Shown here piece after piece: positions 44,590 through 57,114 of a stretch of DNA of 64,000 nt. Position numbers and translations under genes: made by a program. A model generated the notes under the pieces. It did not search any database and was not told where the DNA came from. It was given only the letters and a program-made list of their open reading frames with translations. Where the stretch lies: NCBI GenBank assembly GCA_037976565.1, contig CP137682.1:5888827-5952826 (forward strand), read 5' to 3'. Position 1 is the stretch's first letter; the number at the start of each line of letters is the position of its first letter. Source of the DNA: Mesocentrotus franciscanus (taxonomy: Eukaryota; Echinodermata; Echinoidea; Camarodonta; Strongylocentrotidae).

Positions 44590-46691
44590 ATTTTTACAAA
44601 TTCGCCAAAGGTTCATGCAGCGAAAACTTTCGCAAAGTTCCTTTCTCATACAATTCCAAAGAAATACGAGATACTTAAACATAGGACTTTGGATTCACCA
44701 ATATGAGATTACTGGTATCTACGTACGACAGAAACCATTGAAGCTCACAAACGCAAGACAGTGGATTTTCCGAGAGATCAAGCATTACCGTGGGTAGGAT
44801 TGTTCCCCTATGAACAACTGATATGAGATTGTGTGGAAAGTACACGTAAGATACTTTAGGAGTATGCGTAAGAAGGTCAACTTCGAATTCTTTAGTGTCC
44901 CTAAGGATTGTAATCCGAAGAAATGAGAGGCAGACAATAATTTGATATTGTTGTGCGTAAAGTAAAGATACCTAAGAGATTCCAGGTGTTTTAATAAACC
45001 TACAGGTAGATCGATAATTCCATATTTCTCCAGGAGTAGCCTGGTTAATGAAGTCAGATTCTGAAAGGACCCTGGTATTAAACCATTCAAACTGTTTGAG
45101 CTCAGTAATAGATACTCCAGACCGAACAATGTGTCAAGAACCGAAACGTTTCGTAGATTGTCCCAGATTTTACTTGGTGTCAGTAAGGTCTTTCGTAGTC
45201 GAAGCGTCTTCAGACCTTTAAAGAAGACAATATTGGGTTTCATATTTGATCCAGAGAGATCGAGGGTTATCAAGTGGGTGAGATTCCGAAAAGGTCGACC
45301 CTAGCTCGCCACTCCCAACGCGGTCAAGCGATTGCAGAGTCAACGTTTGCAAGTTTTCTATACCTATAAATGCATTATTTTTACAATACTGATGGGATTT
45401 GAAGATATTGCCAACTCCGTTTAATTTGGCAGGCCGTAGAAGGCTGCATCGGCAATACGGAAAAGTCTGTTGGTTTTAAGATCCAGAGTCTGCAGAGAAG
45501 GAATGTCCCACGTGATTCCGATTTTGTTTTTATTCGATTGCTGGTAAAATCCAAGACTTGCAGTGATCTCAGCCCCTGGAAAGATGTCGTTGGAAGGTAT
45601 AAGAATATGTTTTCTGCTAGGATGATCTTCTGGATTCGGGTCAAGGGTTCGAATGTTTCTCTTCTCACCGTAGTCAGTCGATTTGAACGCAAATCAAGAA
45701 ACTCTAGGGCCGTCATGCCCGCGAAAATATCATTCTCAATGGTTTTCAACTTTCCTTTACCAAGATCAAGCGATCTTACGTAGCCCATCCCGACAAAGGC
45801 CATCGATGGTAGAGCAAGCATTTTGGTACCTGAGAGAACAACTTTTTCGAAGGGGGGTAGATCCGCACATGGAGTGGTGTTAATGAAGGGATAAATGGTT
45901 TCAAGTTGATTCGTTGATACATCCAAATATGCTAGGGATTCCATACCGAGGAAAGGATATATTATGCTGAAATTTTGTAAGAGGTTATTGGAGAGTACGA
46001 GATTCTTTAGTCAACCGAAGGTGGCCAAAAACACAGTCTGGTAGTGATTTCATTTTACTGTAAGGGATAAGAAACAATTCAATGTTGATGGTTTTAAATT
46101 GTGAGAACTGGTCCCAATGGAAAGCTGTGATGTTGTTCCTTGACAAGTCAATGGTTTCAACGTCTGTAAAGTTTCAATCTTGTTATCTCCCAGTATTACG
46201 CTTTTCAAGCCGGTTGCGGCACGAAGTGCCAGAATAGGAACAGAGGAGAAGAGGCTTTTGGTGAAATTTACAAGTTCCAGATCCCGGTTCTTGTGAAACA
46301 AATCGGTGGATAGTTCTACTAAGCTGTTGCGAGACAGTAAAAGTTCTTGAAGCGACAGCAAGTAATCGAAGGTCTCTTCTTGGATTGACCTCAAACCGTT
46401 CTGATGCAAGTTCAGTTTCCGTAGGTGCGGGAGATGCCAAAATGAAGATCGGTTGAGATGTTGTATTTCATTGTTCGCAATGACCAGTTCGGTTACGGCA
46501 TCTGGAATGTCACGAGGAATGCTCTTTAACCCCAGATCGGTGCAATCTGCGACCAATCCATCGCTGATGAGAGACAACCGACATTGTGATGAATGTATGG
46601 GACTAACAATAGATTCCCCATCCGCGACAGCCAATGATGCAGCGCTGACTATCAGGTGTAAAAGAACAAGCGACATCTTGACTTTAAACAT
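44590..46691 (-). pseudogene. Toll-like receptor pseudogene, ectodomain only
   Basis: The minus-strand reading starts MFKVKMSLVLLHLIVSAASLAVADG (signal peptide), then CRLSLISDGLVADC (N-terminal cap) and a series of leucine-rich repeats (for example LVIANNEIQHLNRSSFWHLPHLRKLNL). Frames break near 46155, 46010 and 45525; an in-frame TAA interrupts GLPN near 45435; further shifts lie near 45300 and 44880. A C-terminal cap survives as LDLSENPLSCVCELQWFLSYV (about 44790-44725), with the remnant LELYEKGTLRKFSLHEP near 44650. No membrane segment or TIR domain follows. A CTTTTATTTTCCACAG acceptor near 46759 suggests the same 5' UTR intron as the intact genes. It is clearly diverged from those two genes, not a recent copy. 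Confidence 0.9.
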
Positions 46692-46759
46692 GATCCAGGT
46701 GATGACATCACTCGTTTTCTTGAATCGTTTCCTGATTATCAATCGCCTATTTTCTACCT

Positions 46760-48670
46760 GTGGAAAATAAAAGGGATAAGCGATAAAAAAGTAATGTATA
46801 TCTAATTATTTTCAGTGATGCAAGAACCCGGAGTACAAACCAGGGCATAGGTTCACGAAACCTCCCCCATGGCATATGGAGGGGAGGGGGTTCGAGCCAG
46901 TAAGCATACAAGTCATATGACTCAAGTATTAATATTGTTGAATCGGGAATGGGACCTACACTTTACCCACTCACTCTCTCATATATGTATATATTTTTTT
47001 TTGCTGCCTGGCTTGCTTCACTCCCTCGCAAAGTTTAGAAACCTGGAATTCGCTATTCTTTTGATAGTCTTTACCCCGCCCCCCCCCCCTTGCGGCTTTG
47101 TGTCCATTCACCAATGCTTTTGAACAAATTTAGGCCATAGATTTAATGTTGTAAGTAAAACATGATTTATTTATTTTTTGGTTCAACACAATGAACGTTG
47201 TGCCGTCATACATTAGCCTATTAATATTTTCATCCTCCACCCCCTTGCTCTCATTTCACCATAGAAATGGAATTGTGTACTACCACTTTTTTATTTTTAT
47301 TAGTTTTACTTTTCACTGTAATTATTGTTGACCTGATGCACTGTTTATTATACTTCATTAACAGGTGTTTCAAGCTATTGATATATATATATATATATAT
47401 GTGCATCAATTATGCAAAAGATTTATTGTATCCTATCATGGAGTATGTTTTGTGAACTGAACAGTTTCAATAAAAAAAACCATTGACATTTATACAAGCA
47501 CACTCATAAATCGTAATATACAAACAAAAGTCCTCAGAATCTATATTTGACATGATATAATATCAATTCTCTACACTATCAAATCCCAACACTTTGGTAA
47601 GTATGTATGGTGAGTAAATAAAATACAACTCTGAATAACTGGTGCATTCAGGAGAGGCACAGAACACGCAAAACATTAATAAGCACAAAGTCATAAAATG
47701 AAATGTGTTGAAATACTTACCAGAAGTCCAAACTGGTGATCATCGTAATTGGAAATGTGAAAGAATCCTTTTATTGTGTTGAAATAACGAATCTCAACTA
47801 TGATTGATTGTTTGACTGCATGCCAAAGAACCTGTATCAGTTCTTATATTACATCTTTATATATAAGCAATGAGTTTGAGGAAGTCTCTGTCAACCCATT
47901 ATAATCTCCTTTTTATGTAGCTTTTCCGTCCGCTTGGACGTCCCGTGATCAAAACAAGATGAAATGTGATCTCTCTTCAACTAATGATGAAGACTCGAAC
48001 AATTCAAACGAATAATTTCCTGTAATTATAAAATATTTTCAATAAAAGAATACTAAATTTATAATCTGGACATGATACTGAGAATAAAAATAAGTCATTA
48101 ATTAAAAATACAAAGATATTCGACTTTTTCAATATGTACACTTTCTCTATTATCGCGGAAAGGAAGTTGGTAAATGTCCTCATGATAAAGAACCATTAAG
48201 GCCCAAAGTGTAATTGTCTATTCAGCATATTGAATATTGATTGAGTTAGCCTGCAGAAGTAAAGGAATACAGTAACTGAATATCATCAAATCAAAATGTT
48301 CCACCCCTGATCTATGATAATGATAAAAATAATAAGAACAACAATAACAACAATACAAAATAATAATGGTAATATTTTGTGTAAGTATTGACGCAATAAA
48401 ATAATACAATAATATGATACTAATAATAGAATAATTATAACGATAAATGATAATTAAATAATTACAATAATGAATGTTGATTGAATAATTACGATGAAAA
48501 TAATTATATTATTATAATATTAAATGATATAATAACATGACCTAGGCTTGTAATACTCAACATGAAATACAAGAGAAAATTAAATGTGAGTACATTGTAG
48601 ACAAATTTTAGGCAAACACTAGAGAAACCTCGACATATTTCACGAGCAATCCTCTCTCTCTATATATATA
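46760..48670. other. Spacer without gene
   Basis: AT-rich sequence with a poly-C patch (47082), TA run (47382) and ATAATAA tracts (48310-48530). No coding region supported. Confidence 0.45.
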
Positions 48671-48675
48671 TATAT

Positions 48676-49330
48676 TCAAATTCAAACTTAAGTTTATTGA
48701 AACAAATCCACAAGGTCGGATTATCATCAGTCACGAACAACAATATATTAAGACAAAATACATACATTGGTACACAATACATACATTAGGTCAGAATACA
48801 CCTAAGATATCAGGTACATGTACATGGTTGTAAGTAAATTAAAGGTAATTTAAAAGTAATAGCCCTTATTTTCAAAGTATGCGGGTATTTTAAAGCAAGA
48901 ACAGAACTTTTTTGTGTGTGTGTGTGTTTATTTGGCCTTAAAGGCAATATAGAGTTTGGGTGTTCCACTGAAATATGAAATGCAGGATTACCTTTAAAAA
49001 GTAGGAACAACAGAAAGTATGGATATTTTGTTTCTTATATCGAAATGTTACCTGAATGGAAAGTATTTACAATAAAGGGCTACCACCCTTTCAGTTTCAG
49101 TTTCAGTTTTTATTTTTCATTTCCAGCAGAACAGTTAATTTTGACAAGAAATTAGATATACAATTCAATATTCAATAATATAATACATTGTACATGGTTT
49201 AAAGTTATGAAATAGAAAGTTACATAGATATCCAGTGTAATGTTTTTTTTTAAGTTTTTACAAGATAAACCTTTAAATACAATCAGTACATTACTAAATC
49301 TTGTGAAAAAATTCTCTCTGTCCATATACA
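48676..49330 (-). mobile_element. Two LINE-like 3' tails
   Basis: On the minus strand one tail ends TTTCAATAAACTTAAGTTTG near 48676; a second ends AAAAATAAAAACTGAAACTG near 49095. Such endings are typical for CR1-like 3' ends. No coding part remains. Confidence 0.5.
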
Positions 49331-49378
49331 TTTGACTTATACTAATAGTACACAGATACTACTTATGTCAAAGTCGCT

Positions 49379-49382
<4 letters not shown>

Positions 49383-49437
<55 letters not shown>

Positions 49438-49445
49438 GTATATAT
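49383..49445. repeat. TA microsatellite
   Basis: Long alternating TA run. Confidence 0.95.
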
Positions 49446-49589
49446 CATTAGTTTTCACCCCCCCCCCGTGCTCTGTTTGTCGTTACCTTTGTCCGAGTCA
49501 AAATAAAAAATATTTGGCGCAAACAAAGCTAAAAATGAATATGCCCCTGATATTGAGGCTTTATCCTGGATAAACAAGACCTATTATCA

Positions 49590-49627
<38 letters not shown>

Positions 49628-49635
49628 CTTGTAAA

Positions 49636-50790
49636 ATGGCTAGATGGAATCCTTTTGCATACATTAGATGCTGCTATGTCGGGTAATCCTCTTGCAAGCT
49701 TATTTGTTGACAAGATAAACTTTTGTTTATTATTCATGAAATTAGTCAACAGAGTGAATAACCATTGCCAGAGCTCCTGGAGCTAGAGAGAAAATGAGAT
49801 AGTCCTATATTTGGCACAAATGACTCCCAAATACCCACAGTTCTTTTCCACATGGATACAACCAACTTTGGGCATTTTAGAATTTGGAAATTACATTGTG
49901 ATACCCTCCCCGTAGTTTGTAGTACAGAGTTCAATTCCAATGATTACAGTGTCGTGCAGAAGAAGGGTGGGAAAGCATGAGATTTCGAGGCGACATTCTA
50001 TTCTCACGGGGGGGTCGAAAGGTTTTTCACGATGCCTCACACAAACGATGATATATCAAACAACCAATCAGATGACTGTTATCATCACTTTGCCTCTGAT
50101 AGTCATATTGGCATAATTATTACACGTTGGATCATAATGCTGGATAACAGTTCGGATGTTACTGGCATGACTAGTAAGACCTGTCAATTCAAAGTCTTTT
50201 CAAGTCACATCTTCGCATTTCTTCCAACTGACCAGGGAGGTGAGCTGTGATGGCTGTTTAAGGATATTTTGATTGCGGCGGTTTGTTCTAATCGAATAAA
50301 AATAGTCAGCATCTTCCTTTCGAAAAGTTGGTGATGTTTATCCCCGCATTAAAAGGGTAAGCTTATTTGGTTAATATGTTTTGTTGTTAACCTCACGTAT
50401 TCCCTTTTGTGTTGGGTCATTATTGAGAATCATCGGCTGCCATCAATAAGGCTGTTATGCCAGTAACAATACATAATCTCTGACGGCCTTCTTGAGGGAA
50501 GCCGACGATATAAACTCTCTCCTACATAAATAATTTTGTAGCCCCACCCTCTTTTCTTATGGCGAGACTGAAGTTATCCCCCTCCCCTCCCCGTGCACTC
50601 TTGAAAATGTTGATGTCTTCAATGTTATTTGATATAGATGGTGTTGACCATTTACTCAAAGTCTATGCAATGACATTTTTCATTTAACGTCCTATCCGAG
50701 GGATGGATCTTGCAAGAATATTGATTGGAATAGTGTGTTGCCTTCTTTATGAGGGCATTATAGGAGACTGGCAAAAGCAACGGTATTTGG
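49636..50790. repeat. Dispersed 1.1 kb repeat, copy C (unit 2)
   Basis: Collinear with copies A and B. It lacks both the hAT MITE (it reads CATTAGATGCTGCTATG) and the LINE-tail insertion (it reads GCCAGTAACAATACATAATC). It runs straight into LINE fragment A at about 50795. Confidence 0.85.
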
Positions 50791-50799
50791 GTTTATAAA

Positions 50800-51740
50800 A
50801 ATACTGTTTATACAAAATATCTAAAAATAAATAAAATATTGGGTACAAAGAGCCCAATATGAGGGAACTTATTTGATTTTATTTATTTCCTTTTCTTCTG
50901 CATTCCATATAAAAGATACACATTTTTGTTAACATAAAAAACATAAAATACTAAAAATACTTTCTGACAATGAATCATAAATAACCAAATATACGTATCA
51001 ATTATAATCTAAAAAACCACGAAAGGATGAATTGTCAAGTTACCATATTTCTTCAAACTTTATAAGTGATGCAAAAGATATTTGAGGAAGGACTGCCATC
51101 GTAAGCAACTTGCTTGAAAATATGACAGCCCAAAACAAATCTTATGAAATTGGCTTTAAATGAGTAAAGGGAGCAACAGGATTTAATCATTTCTGGGAGA
51201 GAATTCCATAGATCTGGCCTTTGGTGTATTATTAATCTATGTACAAATAATAATTTCGGGTTGACTAGATGAATTTTAGAGGAATTATGGGTAGGGTAAG
51301 AATGAATGGGTTTATTTATCGGCCGTGGCATTTATAATGTTATCATAATAATGAAACTAAATCTAGGTCCATTGAATTTTTTTCTTTCTGAAACCATATT
51401 ACTTTAAAGTTAGCAATTGAAATATATCAAAAAAAAGTTATTGAGCCTTTCGTGAATAATATTTTCTATGACTTTTGATATGCTGGGAAGAATGGAAATA
51501 GGCCTGTAATGACTTACTTCGTGAGAATTGTCTTTTTTAGATAAAAGATTTACCTTTGCAATTTTAGGGAATCAGGAAATTCTTCAGTGTAAATGGATAG
51601 ATTAAAAATGTGAGTTAGGAGTTAGAGGAGAAGCAATAGAATGTATGTGTTTAAGACGAGAAGCATTAATTCTATCGTGAACCTGTGATTTGCTTGATTT
51701 AAGATTTTTTTATTTTTTCGATTATTGTATTGATCGTAAT
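50800..51740 (-). mobile_element. LINE fragment A copy 2, C-terminal and RT parts
   Basis: The minus strand gives THNSSKIHLVNPKLLFVHRLI ... DLWNSLPEMIKSCCSLYSF (51330-51110), matching 10742-11000. It also has a reverse-transcriptase segment absent from copy 1: SHYRPISILPSISKVIENIIHERLNNFF (about 51520-51430). Frames are broken. Its endonuclease part lies beyond the nested LINE B, at 54060-54830. Confidence 0.75.
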
Positions 51741-51746
51741 TGACTG

Positions 51747-54050
51747 ATTGATTTTATTCGCCAAGCCTCCAACATACAACAATATCAAGGAATAACAGAT
51801 CAAAATTAAGTCAGCTTGAACAGGATAACCAACGAAAGCTCGATAGCTTATTTCCAGTGGGATCCCCGACATACCTGTTCAAAATTAATAAGTTAAATCG
51901 CATTATTTACAGACAGATAAGAAAAAATCGTATTAAAGATAAAAATGATGATGGTAATAATAACAACATTAAACTAATGATGATAGAAATGATAATACGT
52001 ACAAGAAGAAGAAGAAGATAAAGAAAAGAAGAAGAAGAAGAAGAAGAAGAAGAAGAAGAAGAAAAAGAAGATGAAGAAGAAGAAAAAGAAAAAGAAGGAG
52101 AAATAGAAAAAGAGGAGGAGTAGAAGGAGGAGGAGGAGGAAGAAGAGGAAAATAATGATGAATATGTTGAATTTCTAAAACGTACAAAAACATAAGTATA
52201 TACAAAATTAAAAAGTATGAACCTGGCAGAGAAAACAAAAGTGTTCTGTATTCAGGCTATTTCAATCATATAACATGTCATTCGCTTCTCTCCTCTGACT
52301 CTCAAGTGTTAGGTATTCCTTTAATCTCCTCTTAAAATGAGCAAAGTTTTCTATTTCCTTTATATCATTAGGAAGGGAATTCCAACGTTTTATGGCATTG
52401 TAATAAAACGAATTTCCAATACTACCTACACTTTCTGGTAAGTTAAAGTTGAATCGGCTATTTCTTGTATTATAATCATGTAAGGCAGTAACAAGATCGA
52501 AGTTGGGTCGAATATAAGGATTCGACCTAGTATGATATATTTTATGCACGTGATGCAATACGAGTTGTTTTGATCTTTGGTTGACTTCAAGTAAACCAGC
52601 TTTAGAAAGTTCGCAGTAGCCAACATGAGTTCTTGGACCAGAACAGTTGATGAATCTCACCATTTTGTGCTGTATAATTTTCAACTTCTTTTGATCGGAC
52701 TTGTTTATGTTACTATACCATGCAGAGTTAGCACAGTCAAATAAACATTGAATAAAGATGAAAATGAAATTGCGGCAGGCAACTCAATGCCTAAATACTT
52801 CACAGATTCTTTTCTCTTGATTACTTGATTATTGTGTGTCACTTCAAATTCAAATGACTTTTTAGAACTACTTTTAGAACCAAACAAAATGCTTTCTGTT
52901 TTTCCCAAGTGTAAAGAAACCTATTATCAGTCATCCAATCGACACACGTAGACAGCTGTTCACTGAGCTTTTCCTCAATATATTTTGGATTAGGATTTGA
53001 ATAGAGTAGTACGCTGTCATCTGCGTACAATAATAGATTAAAGTCTTTTATACAAATACACATATCATTGATATAACTTATAAATAGAATTGGGCCAAAA
53101 ATGCTTCCCTGAGGAACACCGCATGTTATAGGCATTAGTTTGGAACGAATATCATGAACGGTCACTACTTGGTGTCGATTAGACAAGTAGGATCTGAACC
53201 ACTCTAAACTTGCCTTGTTAAAACCCATTATTTGTAACTTTTTCAATAAGACGCCATGATTAACTGTATCAAAAGCTTTTTGCAGATCCAGGAGCACCAT
53301 ACCAACAAAGCGCCCAAATAATCAGTCAAATGAATTAGACATGTTTCAGTCGAATATTCATGTCAAAAACCAGATTTGAATTAATAAATTATATCATTTG
53401 CCTTGAAGTATTTTTTAATATGAACACAGACCATTTTTTCTAGAGTTTTTGATGCTACGCTTAAAACACTAACAGGTCTATAAATTGCTAACATCAGTTT
53501 TTAGCTTTCTTTTTATAAAGTGGAGTCACTTTTGCTATTTTCATATATCCTCTGGTAAAGTACTCAAGATAGATAGGCTCATTAGGTAACTTAAAGACTT
53601 ATATAAAACCTTAGCACCATCTTTCAGAAATTTGGCTGGAATCATGTCTAACCCAGTACTTTTTGATACATTCAATTTACGTAACTCATTGAAAACAAAT
53701 TGTTCACTGATGATAATAACTCGAAGCTGTTTTCACGTACACCTTTTCTTTCGTAAAACTCACGAATACATTCATTGTCTGCGCTGAAAAGGTCTTTGGA
53801 ATGGGGGAGTTTGTCTACTAGTTTAGCCACACTTGTAAAATAAGAATTTAATTCATTGGCGATGGCCATCTTATTATGCCATAATTCCCCATCGATTGTA
53901 ATGACAGATTCTTGTTCTTTCCTATTCTTATTTTTTAATCCTAATCTTGTTAGATTATGTAAAATTGCTTTTGTTATCCATTGCATTTTTACTGCGTTTA
54001 TTATTTTTATAAACTGATACTGAAAACAGACAGCCTTTGGGGCTGAAAGT
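51747..54050 (-). mobile_element. LINE B (CR1-like), 5'-truncated, nested
   Basis: Minus strand, from 54050: MQWITKAILHNLTRLGLKNK, then RPVSVLSVASKTLEKM, LLDLQKAFDTVNHGVLLKKL, WFRSYLSNRHQVV, CGVPQGSIFGPILF, LLYADDSVLLY (YADD near 53030), VKYLGIEL, HDYNTRNSRFNFNLP and RWNSLPNDIKE up to 52262. Stops and shifts near 52700, 52900, 53300 and 53670 kill it. The 3' untranslated part (52261-51747) has a long AAG/AGG tract (52003-52145) and ends TTGGCGAATAAAATCAATCA. Two shorter copies of this 3' part are at 61756 and 63217. Confidence 0.9.
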
Positions 54051-54059
54051 GTGTATTTA

Positions 54060-54830
54060 CCTTATCTAAATAAAATCAACAACGACAACATACTAAATGA
54101 CATATTTTTGTCATAATACAGCTGTAATTTCCTATTAAAATATTCGTAAACAATATTTGCCTATGAATCATTATAGACATCCAACGTTTCTTCTAATGCT
54201 ATAGATAACCTTTGAATGATTCAATATTTTGGGGTGTTTCTTTACTGTACATGGTTGCTTTAGCTGAGTTTTTTTATTGAAATATCATTATTACATATTG
54301 CAAAAATGGGCAGATGATCAGATATTAGTAATGTGTTTATAAAAGCAAATTTGTTTATCTATAATTGTTGCAGATTGACCATCAATTTTGGTTGGTTTAT
54401 TTGTATGAATATATATATTAGCAACTATTAGAATAAGTCATATGAACAAGTATATCATAATTGCTATCATCAGACAACATGTCAATATTTAAATCACCCA
54501 TCAAATATAGTTTTTTTACCTTCCGCCAAAAGAAGTATGAAGGCATTTTTCTAAATCTTCACAAAATAAATAACATTTTTGTTATTTGAATTTATGATTT
54601 CTAAAATCCATGATTTACTTTCTTTTAATGAGATTTCTTTTGAAACATTCCACATTCACTTTCTTCCTCGTGGTATAGCAGTAGGTTATTTCTGTCTCCA
54701 AGAAAACAAAACGTCTCTAGCTTTATGTCTACTTTGAATGATTGTGTTTTTTGCATGCTTTTATACTTGTCAGACATTTTGACAATGAACAAATTTAAAT
54801 TTGAGGAACACAACAAAGCATGAACTCTAT
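54060..54830 (-). mobile_element. LINE fragment A copy 2, endonuclease part
   Basis: The minus strand shows VKKLYLMGDLNIDMLSDDS (about 54520-54470) and LETFCFLGDRNNLLLYHEE (54710-54650), parallel to 11640-11580 and 11900-11840 in unit 1. Non-functional. Confidence 0.65.
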
Positions 54831-57114
54831 TCTTATTTTATTCAATTTGATTTAATTTCATTTCATTTGATTTTACTGTACATTATAGACGAACATAACT
54901 ATCATCATCATATATCATAAATTGTATAATAAATTAAATGTTATATGTATGAACGGAGTGTCGTAAGCTTTATTCAACACTTGATAGGGACATTCACAAA
55001 CAACTTCAAAATATCAAATGATGCACATTTACCGAGTAAGAAAGAGAGAATGAGAGAGAGAGAGAGTCGTATTAAGTATCATCAACCATCTCTTGTGGAA
55101 AAATATTTGTTTTGACAGAATGCCAACTCAACATACGATACATAAATAGATTTGGATGTAGTTCCCGGTTTCGAAATGCATGTATCGATGCATTCTATTG
55201 TACGTGAGATTGTATTAGATTAACGAGCGGTGAATTCTGATGTGGACATAGGAGTCGTGCGCCCCCCATAGTCTACATAGTGTAAGGCATTGTTCACTGT
55301 ATGCATGTCATGGGTTTCACCCGCCTACTCTCCATCCTAAATATTAATTCATGTTATTTGTCAAATTTTCCAATATACATTGTATTTCAGCATGGCAATA
55401 ATAAATTATACATCATTTGGTAAATATAATACACCAACAACTATGTGGCCTGCACTTCAACAAAAAGAAGAAGAAGAAGAAATGGAGCCAACAAATAGCA
55501 AAAGCTAGTCAAGGTTGTCCCCGTTCAAGACACTAGAATTAATGACAATAAATCAGTCATTAAGAATAATCAGTGAATCATTAAGAAGTATTTTAGTTTG
55601 CTTTAACTTTTGCTTAAACTTTTTTTTGTGTACAATTAAATCCCATCATGTTCATGACTTATAGCGTTTTCGCGTGACTGCGCTAGTACTTCCTTATGGA
55701 ATATGGAGACGTGTAGGCACTTTAGAGTGTAGATCCGGCATTGCCATTTTGATAAGATACACCCAAAATATAAACAGATTGTAGGCCTATCCGACGGAAA
55801 TTTGTTGAATCTTTGAAAAAAAATAGTTGTATTTCCTTCCTCGATTGCCCATTCTCCGGGGGGGGGGTATAAGAAGGTAGACAAAAGACCAAACGTGCTG
55901 TATGGATGGGAAGTTTCTCGGGAAATAACCACTTGATTCGTATTGCGAGCAAATCATATTTTATTCTTTGATATCCTATTCTAATCGTGCACTTATCTTA
56001 ATATTATTCATGGCTTAATATGAACCCCTCCTTCTTGAATGACAGAAAAATAAAATGCATTTTATCAGTGATGCCCATGTGAGGGTAAGATCAGGTCTAA
56101 CTGAAAACAATAATAAAATATTGATGAATACATTCACCAAGATTAACCAAATCAATATTATTTCATGCATGTAACAGTTTTTGTCTCATATCATCGATCG
56201 GTTTTATTCTGTTTATTATGCAAATACATCGTAAACATCTTAAGGATTCTGTTAATGTGAGCAAATCAATTTTCCTTGTCTGAATGTATATTGGACCAAA
56301 TTGAAGAAAAAAACATGAATAAAATGAAATGATAACAATAATTTCTGAGTTTCTTAAGTTCCTTTAATTTTTTTTGAAACGTTTAGAAAAGGTGTCATCG
56401 CTTTAATATTCAGCTGTGTCACACAAACAAAAACCCACCATATATGAAAGAGTTTGCAGTCAACACTGTAGTCATGCTGTGGTGTGCAAAGCAATTTAAT
56501 CAAAGATTTTAGATTTTAAAAAAAGTGGTTGCTCGGTTTCTTTCTAGTTTTAACTTGCCCCTTGATCATCCTATGCGTAAGGCATTTGAATACATGGTTG
56601 TCAGGTACTATAGGGGGAGGGGGCGTCACCTCCCGATACATTTGAAAGTAGCAGTATTCGGGCAATCTTCATATTGTACTCGGGCAACGAGACCTCAGAA
56701 TGCGATTATGCGAGAGGAATGAGAGGTTTGCAAGGGACATAGTGTACGATTCGATATGGAACTGTAGATTCTAATAATCTCATCTTTTGTTTCGTTTTCT
56801 ATTTCAAATTCTGCAGGTTTGACATCTGAGTCACAGTGATTTCGAGAACATAAGTTGCAAATCTAGCAACACAAGAGCAAAGGAGGAACTGGTCCGTTAG
56901 TGATGTGGTCTTGGGACGTAAGACGTGACTTTATAATCAAATGAATGTAACCGTTTAAAAGAACACTTCAGAACCACAGTGAAATGATGAGGAAACGGTT
57001 GGTCCGAATCGGTTTAGATATTATGCAACAAAAATTTTCAACAAATAAAACGATTCACCTCTTGCTATAAACTTGTTAAAATCATTATGTGGAGAGTATA
57101 AGGCCGTCAACACA
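54831..57114 (+). promoter_or_regulatory. TLR copy 2 upstream region
   Basis: 54831-55250 matches unit 1 across the empty site of the 12446-16237 LINE. 55250-56135 is specific to this unit (it includes an AAGAAG run near 55465 and a G-run near 55858). 56140-56380 and 56400-57114 match TLR copy 1 upstream sequence. The TTCAAATTCTGCAG acceptor ends at 56816. No core promoter could be named. Confidence 0.45.

Noticed and set aside
44423..44797. Plus-strand 124-residue frame with REVVVILLNK, thought to be a TIR end
   Set aside because: The same DNA on the minus strand is the TLR C-terminal-cap remnant in the expected orientation, and the TIR box motifs are absent.
52003..52145. Long poly-Leu/Phe minus-strand frame
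   Set aside because: It is the AAG/AGG purine tract of the LINE B 3' untranslated part.
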